Of a stretch of DNA of 64,000 nucleotides, positions 43,347 through 51,898 are shown in pieces (the stretch's first letter is position 1; each line of letters starts with the position of its first letter). The notes under the pieces were generated by a model. The model made no database searches and was not told where the DNA came from. It was given only the letters and a program-made list of their open reading frames with translations. Source of the DNA: Aldehydirespirator sp965117015 (lineage in GTDB: Bacteria > Actinomycetota > Acidimicrobiia > Acidimicrobiales > Aldehydirespiratoraceae). The position numbers were made by a program, and so were the translations under genes. Location of the stretch: NCBI GenBank assembly GCA_965117015.1, contig OZ220747.1:1178001-1242000 (forward strand), read 5' to 3'.

Positions 43347-43829
43347 ATGGCCAGCACTTCGCCAAGCATTCAGCCCGAACCGGCTTCTGCCGACGGCGGG
43401 ACCGGCTCCGCTAGCCATGCCCACCGGTTGCACCATCAGGATCGGATGGCGCGCGAAATGGGCATCGAGTTGACCGAGGCGGGGCTGGGCCGAGCCACGG
43501 CACGCATGACCGTGCGGGACGACATGCTCAACGGCGCGGGGCGTTGCCACGGCGGCGCGATCTTCACGCTGGCCGACACCGCGTTCCAGTGCGCCTGCAA
43601 CAGTCATGGGCGGCTTACCGTCTCGGCCGGTGCCTCCATCCAGTTCGTCCGACCCGCGTCGGCGGGGGATGAACTGACCGCGGTGTGCGTCGAGCGTTAC
43701 CGCAATCGTTCCGGCGGAGGCTACGACATCACCGTTACCCGGACCAGCGATGAGGATGCCGCCAGCGCGCCACAACTGGTAGCCCTCTTCAGGGGCCAGG
43801 CACACGAACTGAGGCCAGCGTCTCCATAG
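43347..43829 (+). CDS. Hotdog-fold acyl-CoA thioesterase (PaaI-like)
   Basis: 160 aa. MLNGAGRCHGGAIFTLADTAFQCACN is the PaaI signature, with the catalytic aspartate in LADTAF, followed by SAGASIQFVRPASAGDELTA. The first 30 residues are a disordered, low-complexity tail; an internal ATG at 43446 could be the true start. PaaI proteins hydrolyse hydroxyphenylacetyl-CoA and other ring-derived CoA esters. A PaaD-like gene lies 4 kb away, but the rest of the phenylacetate pathway is not in the window. Confidence 0.8.
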   Translation: MASTSPSIQPEPASADGGTGSASHAHRLHHQDRMAREMGIELTEAGLGRATARMTVRDDMLNGAGRCHGGAIFTLADTAFQCACNSHGRLTVSAGASIQFVRPASAGDELTAVCVERYRNRSGGGYDITVTRTSDEDAASAPQLVALFRGQAHELRPASP

Positions 43830-43840
43830 ACGCTGACCTC
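43811..43840. terminator. Bidirectional terminator candidate between paaI-like and dctP
   Basis: GAGGCCAGCGTC (43811-43822) pairs with GACGCTGACCTC (43829-43840) with one C-A mismatch and a six-base loop. It spans the thioesterase stop codon and ends 13 bases before the convergent dctP stop. There is no T run. Confidence 0.5.
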
Positions 43841-43853
43841 GGCTCGGTGTTGA

Positions 43854-45149
43854 TCAGACCTGGGTCTGCTGGCTCAGGAACGACCGCTCGGCCAGTCCGT
43901 GCCACTCCGAGATGCCGTCGCGGAACTCGCGCCACGGTCCGAGGATCCGGGCGAAGTTCTCGTCGTCGGCGGCCACGGTGTCGAGCACGTTCTCGGTCTC
44001 GGCCTTGAACGCGGCCATCAACTCGGGCGGGAACTCGCGGATCTGCGCGAACTGCTTGATCCTCTGGAGGTCCGCCTGGTTGAACACATCGTAGGTCGCC
44101 ATGGTTCTCATGTTGGCGTCTGTAGCCGCGCACTGGATGGCGGCCTGGTACTCCGGAGGCAGCTCGTTCCACCTCTCCAGGGAGATCTGGATCTCCACTG
44201 CCGTGCCCGGCTCCCACCAGCCCGGGTGGTAGTAGTACAGGTCACCCTGGAACTGGTCGAGGCCGAGGATGAGGTCGTCGGTCGGGCCGACGAACTCCGC
44301 GCCGTCGATGGCGCCGGTCTGGATGGCCTGCAGGATCTCGCCGCCGGCCAGCGTCACCTGCTCGCCGCCGAGGTTCTCCAGCACGCGGCCAGCCAGACCG
44401 GGGATGCGCATCTTGAGGCCGTTCAGGTCGTCGACCGTGTTGAGTTCCTGGGTGAACCAGCCGCCCATCTGGCAGCCGGTGGCGCCGCCGGGGAAGACGA
44501 TGATGCCGTGCTCCTCCGCGTAGAACTCGTTGAGCATGTCGATGCCGCTCCGCCTGTCCTCGTTGTCGAAGGTGCCGTACAGCCAGGCGTTCTGCTGCCG
44601 CTGGTTGAGCCCGAACGGGACGGCGGTGCCGAACTGCTGCACCGGACTGATGCCGACGTAGTAGTAGGACGCGGTGTGACCCATCTCCACGCCGAGGTCG
44701 CGCACCGTCTGCAGCACCTCGAGGCCGCCGACGATCTCGCCCGCAGGCCGAGCGTTGATGACGAAGCGCCCGCCGGTGAGCTCGCCCACTCTCTTGGCGA
44801 AGTACTGCGCCGAGCCGAACAGCGTCACCAGCGCGGTGGGCCAGCTGGTGGCCATCTCCCACTCGAGCTCGGGGCCCTGTGCGGTCACGGCCACCGTGTC
44901 GGTGGGCTCGGCGGCCGCAGCCGTCGTGGTGGTCTCGGCGGAATCGGGCGCGTCCGTCGCCGTGGGGGCCGGGGCCTCCTCGGCGTCATCTCCGCAAGCA
45001 GCCAGGATCGAAGAGGCCGCCGCGAACCCGGCTACACCGAGCCCACCCTTGATGAACCCCCGCCTGGCCAGACTTGAAGAGTTGACCTCGTCGAGGACCG
45101 AGTCGACAGCATCACCGTCGGTCGGGGCCGAGCTTGCTTCCTGAGTCAT
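43854..45149 (-). CDS. dctP: TRAP transporter substrate-binding lipoprotein (DctP family)
   Basis: 431 aa extracytoplasmic binding protein. The N terminus combines a Tat-like motif (SLARRGFIKGG, residues 27-36) with a lipobox ILAAC (Cys52), so a folded, lipid-anchored export route is probable. A Thr/Ala-rich linker of about 35 residues follows. INARPAGEIVGGLEVLQTV, with the carboxylate-binding arginine region, and WWEPGTAVEIQISLERWNELPPEYQ are DctP features of the TAXI-unrelated, mannitol/keto-acid type. GGAGGG precedes the ATG by six bases. It follows dctQ and dctM on the same strand. Confidence 0.87.
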   Translation of the reverse strand: MTQEASSAPTDGDAVDSVLDEVNSSSLARRGFIKGGLGVAGFAAASSILAACGDDAEEAPAPTATDAPDSAETTTTAAAAEPTDTVAVTAQGPELEWEMATSWPTALVTLFGSAQYFAKRVGELTGGRFVINARPAGEIVGGLEVLQTVRDLGVEMGHTASYYYVGISPVQQFGTAVPFGLNQRQQNAWLYGTFDNEDRRSGIDMLNEFYAEEHGIIVFPGGATGCQMGGWFTQELNTVDDLNGLKMRIPGLAGRVLENLGGEQVTLAGGEILQAIQTGAIDGAEFVGPTDDLILGLDQFQGDLYYYHPGWWEPGTAVEIQISLERWNELPPEYQAAIQCAATDANMRTMATYDVFNQADLQRIKQFAQIREFPPELMAAFKAETENVLDTVAADDENFARILGPWREFRDGISEWHGLAERSFLSQQTQV

Positions 45150-45337
45150 GAGAATCCCTCCATGTTGGACGCTTGTTGCTCCACCATCGACTCCTCCGCA
45201 CAGGCGGATAACTCAGAGTCGTTGGCGGGCGGAAGAATACACGACCTACACGCGGCTTGCCCAGGAACGCCAACATAATGATCGCGCTGACTATTTCTTT
45301 TTGAGGACCATGACGCGGATCCGCGGCGCGGCCAGCG
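45150..45337 (-). other. Gap between dctM and dctP
   Basis: 188 bases without a gene. It contains a perfect 12-base palindrome CGCGGATCCGCG at 45314-45325 just after the dctM stop and an AT-richer stretch at about 45265-45305. The spacing suggests a separate promoter for the more abundantly needed binding protein, though I cannot name one confidently. Confidence 0.4.
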
Positions 45338-46942
45338 TCAACCGAACCGGAACGCCTCGATCGACGTGTAGGTGATGGCGGGGAAGATGGCCAGGATCAC
45401 CAGCGCCAGCGCCTGCAGACCCATGAACGGGAAGGCGCCCTTGTGGATGTCGGCCGTCCTGACCTCGGGTGGCGCGACGCTCTGCAAGTAGAACAGCGAG
45501 AACCCCACCGGCGGGGAGATGAACGCCATGTTCAGGTTGACCGCCATGAGCACCGCGAACCAGATCTTCTCGTCGGGAGTGAAACCGAGCAAGTCCATGG
45601 CGGGCACGAAGATCGGCACCACGATGAACGTGATCTCCAGGAATTCCAGGTTGATGCCGAGCAGGAACACCGCGACCATGGCGATGACCACGAAGCCCCA
45701 CTTGCCTCCGCCGATCGAGGTCAGCCACTCGGAGGTCTGGTCCGACCCGCCGAGCTGGAAGAACATGGCGCTGAAGAACGTCGAGCAGAACAGCAGGGTC
45801 ATGACCAGCACCACCACGTTGGTGGTGGAGCGGGCCGCGTCCTTGACCGCCTTCCAGTCGAGCCGCCACCCCTTGGTGATGTGGGTGGCGCCCCCCTTGA
45901 CCATCAGATCGTCGAACAGCCAGTTCAACACGGTCAGCACCAACGCCCCGAACACTCCCACCGCGCCCGACTCCGACGGGGTGGCGATCCCCGCGAAGAT
46001 GGACAGCAGCACCCCGAAGATCAGCGCCAATATGGGCACGATGGCGACCAGCACCTCGGCGGCCAGCATCCGAGTACGCAGCAGGATCGCGAGGAAAACG
46101 CCGAAGTGGATCACAGCCACCACCAGTGGCGACCACCCACTGGACAGGAAACCGATGCCGCTCGCCCTGGCCAGCAGCGTCACCGCCCCCACCATCAAGG
46201 CCAGGATCATCGCGATCAACAGCTTCGTCCGCAGTGACGGGTCGCCGGAGAGCGTGCGCTGCTCCTTGGGCATGGCCGGCCCCGTCTTGGGCCTCAGCCA
46301 CGCCAGCACCAGCACGTAGATCACGTAGAGCCCGCTGAGCAGCAGGCCGGGCAGCAGTGCGCCGGCGAACAGCCCGAGGATGCCCACGCCCAGCTGCTGG
46401 GCCAGCAGGATCAGCACGATGCTGGGCGGCAGCAGCTGGGCCAGCGTGCCCGAGGCGATAATGGCGCCGGTGGAGAGCTTGTTGTCGTACCCGAGCCGGA
46501 CCATGGCGGGCAGCGACAGCAAGCCCATGACGATCACCGTGGCGGCCACCACACCGGTGGCCGCGGCCAGCAGGGTGCCGACCAGCACGACGGCGGCCGC
46601 CACGCCGCCCCGCAACCGGCCCATGAGCATTCCGAAGGCGTTGAGCAGCCGCTCGGCCATGCCCGACCGCTCGAGGATGGCACCCATCAGCACGAACAGC
46701 GGCACGGCCAGCAGCGTCGGGTCGCTGATCGCCTTGTACCACCGCCCCGGCAGCGTGTTGAGCGTGTTGGGGTCGAAGACGTCCAGCCAGTCGCCCACGA
46801 AACTGAAGAACAGCGCGGTGGCCGCGAACGAGAAGGCCACGTTGTAGCCCGACAGGATCACCAGCATGAACACCGCGAACATGGTCAGGGCCAGGAACAC
46901 CCCCGCGTCCATGCCGAGGATGGTCTCCAGCGCAAACAGCAT
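45338..46942 (-). CDS. dctM: TRAP transporter large permease (DctM)
   Basis: 534 aa, longer than the usual ~430 aa DctM, with about 13 hydrophobic segments. PLFVLMGAILERSGMAERLLNAFG, GATGVVAATVIVMGLLSLPAM, ASGTLAQLLPPSIVLILLA and FAGIATPSESGAVGVFGA are the conserved scaffold and elevator motifs. Extra length lies in the middle loop between the two halves. It works with DctQ and DctP as a sodium- or proton-driven importer of organic acids or similar compounds. Confidence 0.88.
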   Translation of the reverse strand: MLFALETILGMDAGVFLALTMFAVFMLVILSGYNVAFSFAATALFFSFVGDWLDVFDPNTLNTLPGRWYKAISDPTLLAVPLFVLMGAILERSGMAERLLNAFGMLMGRLRGGVAAAVVLVGTLLAAATGVVAATVIVMGLLSLPAMVRLGYDNKLSTGAIIASGTLAQLLPPSIVLILLAQQLGVGILGLFAGALLPGLLLSGLYVIYVLVLAWLRPKTGPAMPKEQRTLSGDPSLRTKLLIAMILALMVGAVTLLARASGIGFLSSGWSPLVVAVIHFGVFLAILLRTRMLAAEVLVAIVPILALIFGVLLSIFAGIATPSESGAVGVFGALVLTVLNWLFDDLMVKGGATHITKGWRLDWKAVKDAARSTTNVVVLVMTLLFCSTFFSAMFFQLGGSDQTSEWLTSIGGGKWGFVVIAMVAVFLLGINLEFLEITFIVVPIFVPAMDLLGFTPDEKIWFAVLMAVNLNMAFISPPVGFSLFYLQSVAPPEVRTADIHKGAFPFMGLQALALVILAIFPAITYTSIEAFRFG

Positions 46943-46945
46943 CGG

Positions 46946-46996
46946 CGCCTACTCGATCCTCTGCGGGCTTCTCACGGCCACGCCTACTCGATCCTC
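46946..46996. repeat. 16-bp direct repeat at the dctQ 3' end
   Basis: CGCCTACTCGATCCTC occurs at 46946-46961 and again at 46981-46996. The second copy encodes the last residues (RIE) and stop of dctQ on the minus strand; the first copy repeats that ending inside the dctQ-dctM gap. It looks like a small duplication with 35-base offset. Confidence 0.75.
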
Positions 46997-47793
46997 AGCG
47001 GGACGTCGCGCTCGACGATGTCGCCGTAGTCGTTTCGGTTGATCAGCACGAACCCGGTCTTGATGACCTCGGCCAGCAGCTGCAGGCCGAACAGACAGAA
47101 GCCGATCAGCAGCATCGTCTTGATCGGCCCCACCGCGAGGCCGCCCGCGTCCACGGCCTCCTCCCAGCTCTGCCACACCCGCCAGCCGGCGGGCCATTCG
47201 CCGTTGTGGCGCCGGCCGAGGGCGGCCGCCGCGTAGTGCTGGAGGATGCGGACGCTCATGAAGATGAATGGCAGCAGCAGCACCGTGTGCATCGCGAAGT
47301 CCAGTGCCGCCTTGGTCTTGTCGCTGAAGTTCACCCACCAGAAGTCGATGCGGGGATTGACCCCGTCACGGACTCCCATGTTGATGGCCACCAAGAACAT
47401 CAGCCCGAAGGCCTGCCATGCCAGGCTGACCACTTCACCGATGAGGATGTCCTGGGCCACGTACTCGTTGCTGTAGCGGGTGATCACGTTGAAGAACTGC
47501 AGGATGAACACGGCCCACGCCAGGATCATCGCGAGCTTGAGCGTGACCTTGGGGATGAACTCGATCCCCAGACGCAGACGGTGAAGCCCGTCGTGCCACG
47601 CCGAGATGGCCACACCGGCGACGAGAAGGATCCACCACCACCACTCGAAGTGGCCGATCAGGTAGGACGTGTCGGTGAACAAGTGGGCGACGACGGCCCC
47701 GAGCAGCGTTGCCAGCGCCACCCACCCCGACGGGTGAAGAGTCCGCCAGCCCAGCACTCGCTGGTCGGACCCGGGCGCGGTAGCGACCGACAT
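46984..47793 (-). CDS. dctQ: TRAP transporter small permease (DctQ)
   Basis: 269 aa with an N-terminal pair of helices (residues about 22-60) followed by the four-helix DctQ core; FNVITRYSNEYVAQDILIGEVVSLAWQAFGLMF and the loop GVNPRIDFWWVNFSDKTKAALDF are recognisable. It is longer than typical DctQ because of the extra N-terminal helices. Start ATG 47793 (MSVATAPGSD). The upstream region contains the 18-bp tandem repeats. Confidence 0.83.
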   Translation of the reverse strand: MSVATAPGSDQRVLGWRTLHPSGWVALATLLGAVVAHLFTDTSYLIGHFEWWWWILLVAGVAISAWHDGLHRLRLGIEFIPKVTLKLAMILAWAVFILQFFNVITRYSNEYVAQDILIGEVVSLAWQAFGLMFLVAINMGVRDGVNPRIDFWWVNFSDKTKAALDFAMHTVLLLPFIFMSVRILQHYAAAALGRRHNGEWPAGWRVWQSWEEAVDAGGLAVGPIKTMLLIGFCLFGLQLLAEVIKTGFVLINRNDYGDIVERDVPLRIE

Positions 47794-47828
47794 GCTCCGC
47801 GACACTAGTTGTCGACCGGACAGGCCGC

Positions 47829-47882
47829 TAACAGAGGTCTCCCTAGTAACCGAGGCCTTTTTTGTAACAGAGGCCTTCTCGC
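47829..47882. repeat. Three tandem 18-bp repeats upstream of dctQ and paaD-like gene
   Basis: TAACAGAGGTCTCCCTAG, TAACCGAGGCCTTTTTTG and TAACAGAGGCCTTCTCGC follow each other without gaps. The first ten bases (TAACMGAGGY) are almost invariant and the rest drifts. They fill the 127-base gap between the divergent dctQ and paaD-like genes, where an operator array would sit. If the paaD frame started upstream they would encode repeated V-T-E-A-F. Confidence 0.7.
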
Positions 47883-47920
47883 GGCGGCGCAGGGCTGGCC
47901 CCGCGGCCGTAGTCTGGAAC

Positions 47921-48391
47921 GTGGTGAACGACGCCTGCCCGACCGGCGAGACCGAGGTCATCGATGTCCTGCGGACGGTGGACGACCCGGAATACCCCGG
48001 AGTCAGCGTGGTGGACATGGGCATGATCGGCGCGGTCGAATTCGCGGGCCGGCGGGTTGCGGTCGAACTGATCACCACCTACAGCGGCTGTCCTGCTCTG
48101 GACGTCATCTCGTCCGAGATCGCCCGGGCAGTTCGGGCGCTGGACGGCATCACCGACGTGGAGGTGCGGCGCAGCGCCGAGGCCTGGGACACCTCCAGGC
48201 TCAGCGAGCATGCCCGGGCCGTGATGGCCCGCGACTTCACGGTGGCGGTCGCCGTGCCCGGCAAGCCGTCCGAGTGTCCCCGTTGCGGGGCTGCGGCCCT
48301 GGTGGAACAGTCGCCCTTCGGCCCGGCCCGGTGCCGGTCGGTGAATCGTTGCACGGCCTGCCGCGAGGTGGTGGAGCTACTGCGGGCCTGA
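47921..48391 (+). CDS. PaaD-like protein (MIP18/DUF59 plus zinc ribbon)
   Basis: About 156 aa from GTG 47921 (GTG 47924 is equally possible). The MIP18 domain has TVDDPEYPGVSVVDMGMI and TYSGCPALDVI with the reactive cysteine; the C-terminal CPRCG...CRSVNRCTAC is the zinc ribbon of PaaD, which helps mature the phenylacetyl-CoA epoxidase. The rest of the paa operon is absent, so either it is an orphan or it serves another Fe-S or di-iron enzyme (SufT-like). Its end overlaps the convergent bsaP gene by 15 bases. Confidence 0.75.
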   Translation: MVNDACPTGETEVIDVLRTVDDPEYPGVSVVDMGMIGAVEFAGRRVAVELITTYSGCPALDVISSEIARAVRALDGITDVEVRRSAEAWDTSRLSEHARAVMARDFTVAVAVPGKPSECPRCGAAALVEQSPFGPARCRSVNRCTACREVVELLRA

Positions 48392-48559
48392 GCGGCTGGT
48401 GCCGCAGTGGCGACACCTGGCCGTCCAGCCCGCGGGGGTGACCGAGGTGGCCAGCCACGCGCCGCACGACCCGCAGTAGCGGGGCGGATCGAGTTCGGGC
48501 AGGCAGCCGGCACAGTCCCGGTGGCCGCAGCCGTGGCAATAGGGCTCCTGGCCGCTCAA
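48377..48559 (-). CDS. bsaP: Biotin synthase auxiliary protein
   Basis: 60 aa with eight cysteines (positions 8, 11, 16, 19, 29, 32, 49, 52) in paired arrangement. The core LDPPRYCGSCG...VTPAGWTARC agrees with the actinobacterial BsaP family, small proteins encoded beside bioB that are needed for biotin synthase activity in mycobacteria. Its ATG overlaps the bioB stop codon by four bases, so it is translationally coupled to its client. Confidence 0.82.
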   Translation of the reverse strand: MSGQEPYCHGCGHRDCAGCLPELDPPRYCGSCGAWLATSVTPAGWTARCRHCGTSRSGPQ

Positions 48560-49554
48560 ACCGCGGCGGACAGGCTGCCGATCGGCATGCGCAGGTCGGC
48601 AAGCATGTCCAGATCCTGCTGGGGCGACCGTCCCAGGGTAGTCAAGTAGTTGCCCACGATCAGGGCGTTGATCCCGGACGTCATTCCCATGGCCTGGAGG
48701 TCGCGCAGGGTTATCTCCCGACCGCCCGCAAAGCGCAGGATCACCGACGGCAACGCCAGCCGGAACAGCGCGATCCAGCGGATGGCCTCCAAGGCTCCCA
48801 CCGGCTTGCGGATCTGCAACGGCGTGCCCGGTCGGGGATTCAGGAAGTTGATGGGAACCTCGCAGGGCTCCACCGCCCTTACCTGCTCGATCAGCTCCAG
48901 ACGCTGCTCGACGCTCTCACCCATGCCGAGCAGCACTCCGCAGCACAGTTCCATGCCGGCCTCGCGCACGTAGGTGCAGGTGTCCACCCGCTCGTCGAAG
49001 CTGTGGGTGGTCACGACCCGGCTGAAGAACGACCGGCTCGTCTCCAGGTTGTGGTTGTAGCGGTGGACCCCGGCCGAGGCCAGCTCGAAGGCCTGGTCCC
49101 GGGTCAGGATGCCGGCGCTGACCGCGACGTTGAGGCCGGTCTCGGCCGAGACCAATGCGGTCAGCTCGATAAGGCGATCCATGGTGCGGCGGTCCGGGCC
49201 GCGCACCGCCAGCACCATGCAGAACTCGCTGGCCCCGAGCTCCGCCGTCTCGCGGGCCGCGGCCAACACCTCCTCGGTGTCGAGAAACGGCGTGGCCTTG
49301 ACCTGAGTGTCGAATGCGGCCGACTGGCTGCAGAAGTGGCAATCCTCCGGACAGCCTCCGGTCTTGGCCGACAGGATGCCCTCGACCTCGACAACCGGGC
49401 CGGCCCAGGCCAGGCGCACCTCGTGGGCCAGGGCGGCCAGCGAGGGCACCGCCGAGTCGTCGACCGCGGCCAGCTCGGCCAGCTCATCGACTCTGAGTTG
49501 GCGGCGCTTGTCGAGCAGCGCGGCCGACGCGCCAGCGATGGCAGGCCCAGTCAC
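48556..49554 (-). CDS. bioB: Biotin synthase
   Basis: Radical SAM enzyme that inserts sulfur into dethiobiotin; 332 aa. The SAM cluster motif GGCPEDCHFC has Cys68, Cys72 and Cys75; VEVEGILSAKTGGC, YNHNLETSRSFF and INFLNPRPGTPL are typical of BioB, as is the C-terminal GITALIVGNY-like GINALIVGNYLTT. GTG 49554 is the start, with a weak ribosome site; 25 bases lie between it and the preceding binding-protein gene. The other biotin genes are not in the window. Confidence 0.92.
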   Translation of the reverse strand: MTGPAIAGASAALLDKRRQLRVDELAELAAVDDSAVPSLAALAHEVRLAWAGPVVEVEGILSAKTGGCPEDCHFCSQSAAFDTQVKATPFLDTEEVLAAARETAELGASEFCMVLAVRGPDRRTMDRLIELTALVSAETGLNVAVSAGILTRDQAFELASAGVHRYNHNLETSRSFFSRVVTTHSFDERVDTCTYVREAGMELCCGVLLGMGESVEQRLELIEQVRAVEPCEVPINFLNPRPGTPLQIRKPVGALEAIRWIALFRLALPSVILRFAGGREITLRDLQAMGMTSGINALIVGNYLTTLGRSPQQDLDMLADLRMPIGSLSAAV

Positions 49555-49579
49555 GCCGATGATCCTACGCAGGCTCGCT

Positions 49580-51016
49580 CTAAGCCTTGAAGCAGGGCTC
49601 GTACTCCCAGTTCAAGGCGGTCTCGGAGGCGTAGGGCCCCTTGATGAGGGTGAAGCCGTTGTTGCTTCCCTCCTCCGACACCGTCACACCGGGCGTGTAC
49701 CGCGAGAGGTCGACGTCGTACAGGTAGGTCTCACGCACGACGTTGTTGTTGGGGTTGCCCCGCCAACTCTGGTCCGGCGAGAGGTCTTTGAGGTCGGCGG
49801 TGATCTGGTTGGCCGCCGCCAGAACGCCGGCCCGGGTGAGGTTGCCGTTGCTGATTGCCTGGTCCAGGACCTGGTGGGCGACGTAGCCCAGGATCCAGCT
49901 GACGATGTAGACGTCATCGAACGGCGCGTCCGGGCGGTACTCGCGCATCCCGGCGATCATGTCCTGCATGCCCTCGGAGTCTTCGGCGTCCCACAGCACC
50001 ACGTAGGTGGAATGGGTGTAGACGGCGTCAGCCAGCTCCGCGAAGCCTTCGATGCTGAGCAGCGCCGGGTTCCAGCTGGGGGCGATGCCCGCCCACTGAC
50101 CGGTGAAGCCCGCTTGTGCGGCGCCGCCCATCAGGTTCGCGGTCGTGCTGGGGCTCGTAGCCAGCCACACCCAGTCGGCGCCGGACTCGGCGATGCGGGT
50201 GATGACCGGGGTCAGGTCAGCACCGGGGATCACTTCGGCTTGGCCGTCATAGACGATGTTGAGTCCCAGTGCGTCTGCCGCGATCTTCGCCCCCTCGGCG
50301 CCGTCCTCGCCGTAGTCGCCGGGGAAGCTGGCGATAGCGAAGTCGGGGCCGTAAGTCTCCGACATGTACGTCACAACGTTCATGGCCTCGATGCAGTAGT
50401 TGGTCCCCACCTCGAACACGTTCTTGCCGATCTGGGGGTCGGCCCATCCCGAGTACCACGAGATCGGGATGGCGACCAGGTTGTCCTCGATGAGCGATTC
50501 GGCGGTGGCTGCGGTATGGGGTGAGCCGACGGACATGCTGAACATCACCACGCTCTGGTCGCCGTCGCCCGCCATGGCCTCATAGTTCTCCAGATGCGTG
50601 GAAACGTCGTAGCCGTTGTCCAGCACAACCGGCTCGACCGACCAGCCCTGGATCCCGCCCGTGTCGTTGACCCGCTCCCAGTAGGCCAGATGTCCGTCGG
50701 TGATCTTGGTGATCAGCGGGGCGAAGATGCCGGTCAGGTCGGTGTTCAGGCCCACCCGGATCGTCTTCGACTCTATGTCCACGCCGAAATCGTGAGCTAT
50801 GGCGCCCTCGGCCGCAGCCAGCGCCTCCTGGGCCGCGGAAGCCGCCCCCGCGGCCGCGTCGGCCTCCGCTTGCGCCGCTTCCAGCGCGGCCTGCGCCGCC
50901 TCGGCCTCGGCCCGGGCGGCCTCCAGCGCGGCCTGCGCCGGCGTGTCCGGCTCGTCGTCGCCGCAGGCCGAGGCAACCAGGGCCAGGGCACAAAGGACCA
51001 CCAGCATCCATTTCAT
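49580..51016 (-). CDS. Branched-chain-type ABC binding lipoprotein, short-stalk paralogue
   Basis: 478 aa. Lipobox VASAC (Cys18), then an Ala/Glu-rich helical stalk at about 27-70, then a Leu/Ile/Val-type binding fold (TIRVGLNTDLTGIFAPLITK, WYSGWADPQIGKNVFEVGTNYC). It is strikingly similar to the product at 52813-54492 over the whole binding domain, including the C terminus YASETALNWEYEPCF. The family also binds urea, amides and aromatic acids, so the ligand is open. It is separated from livG by 41 bases. Confidence 0.85.
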   Translation of the reverse strand: MKWMLVVLCALALVASACGDDEPDTPAQAALEAARAEAEAAQAALEAAQAEADAAAGAASAAQEALAAAEGAIAHDFGVDIESKTIRVGLNTDLTGIFAPLITKITDGHLAYWERVNDTGGIQGWSVEPVVLDNGYDVSTHLENYEAMAGDGDQSVVMFSMSVGSPHTAATAESLIEDNLVAIPISWYSGWADPQIGKNVFEVGTNYCIEAMNVVTYMSETYGPDFAIASFPGDYGEDGAEGAKIAADALGLNIVYDGQAEVIPGADLTPVITRIAESGADWVWLATSPSTTANLMGGAAQAGFTGQWAGIAPSWNPALLSIEGFAELADAVYTHSTYVVLWDAEDSEGMQDMIAGMREYRPDAPFDDVYIVSWILGYVAHQVLDQAISNGNLTRAGVLAAANQITADLKDLSPDQSWRGNPNNNVVRETYLYDVDLSRYTPGVTVSEEGSNNGFTLIKGPYASETALNWEYEPCFKA

Positions 51017-51057
51017 TGGTCTCACGGTCTCCTCCCAGAGGTTCTCGGACAGCAGGC

Positions 51058-51864
51058 TCACTCGGTGACGGACGCGTCCAGTTCCGTGCTGCCGAGATAG
51101 GCCGCGATCACATTGGGATCGCGCTGCACCTCGGCCGGGGTCCCCTCTGAGATCCTGCGGCCGAAGTCCAGGACCATCACCCGGTCGGCGATGTCCATCA
51201 CCAGGCCCATGTCGTGCTCCACCATGAGCAGGGTGATGCCGAGTTCGCGGCGGATGTCGAGGATGAAGCGGGCCATGTCCTCGGTCTCCTCCAGGTTCAT
51301 ACCCGCGACCGGCTCGTCGAGCATGAGCATCTCAGGATCCATGGCCAGCGCCCGGCCCAGCTCTACTCGCTTCTGAATCCCGTAGGGCAGCAGGGCCACC
51401 GGGTGCTTCCGCCACCCCTCGATCTCGAGGAAGTCGATGATGTCCTCCACCCTGCGACGGTGCTCGATCTCCTCACGCTTGGCCTTGCCCACCCACAGCG
51501 CTCCGGCAAGGAACGAGCCGGTCATGCGGATGTGGCGACCGGTCAGCAGGTTGTCGAGCACGGTCATGTGAGAGAAGAGCTCGATGTTCTGGAACGTGCG
51601 GGCCACCCCCAGTCGGGCCACCCGGTCGGGCCGGGTTCCCATGATCGAGGCACCCTTCCAGCGGATGTCACCCGACTGCGGCCGGTAGACCTGCGAGATC
51701 GAGTTGAAGATCGAGGTCTTTCCCGCCCCATTGGGTCCGATGATGGAGAACAGCTCGCCCTCCCGGACTTCGAACGACACCGAGTCGATGGCCGTCACCC
51801 CGCCGAAGCGCAAGGAGATGTCGTCCACCTCCAGCAGGGCAGGAGCAGACTCTCCAGAGCTCAT
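51058..51864 (-). CDS. livG: Branched-chain-type ABC importer ATPase LivG
   Basis: 268 aa ATPase: Walker A GPNGAGKTS, a LivG-typical degenerate signature LPYGIQKRVELGRAL, Walker B LMLDEP, and the switch histidine in VEHDM. FGGVTAIDSVSF at the start and the insert after GRHIRMTG mark LivG rather than LivF. It lies 34 bases behind livF and would pair with LivF, LivH and LivM in the cytoplasmic membrane. Confidence 0.9.
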   Translation of the reverse strand: MSSGESAPALLEVDDISLRFGGVTAIDSVSFEVREGELFSIIGPNGAGKTSIFNSISQVYRPQSGDIRWKGASIMGTRPDRVARLGVARTFQNIELFSHMTVLDNLLTGRHIRMTGSFLAGALWVGKAKREEIEHRRRVEDIIDFLEIEGWRKHPVALLPYGIQKRVELGRALAMDPEMLMLDEPVAGMNLEETEDMARFILDIRRELGITLLMVEHDMGLVMDIADRVMVLDFGRRISEGTPAEVQRDPNVIAAYLGSTELDASVTE

Positions 51865-51898
51865 GACAGCCAGGCCTCCCCAGATGAGCGCCTCCCAA

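Noticed and set aside
45314..45325. Perfect palindrome CGCGGATCCGCG as a terminator after dctM
   Set aside because: It has no loop and no T run in the direction of transcription; kept only as a note for the gap.
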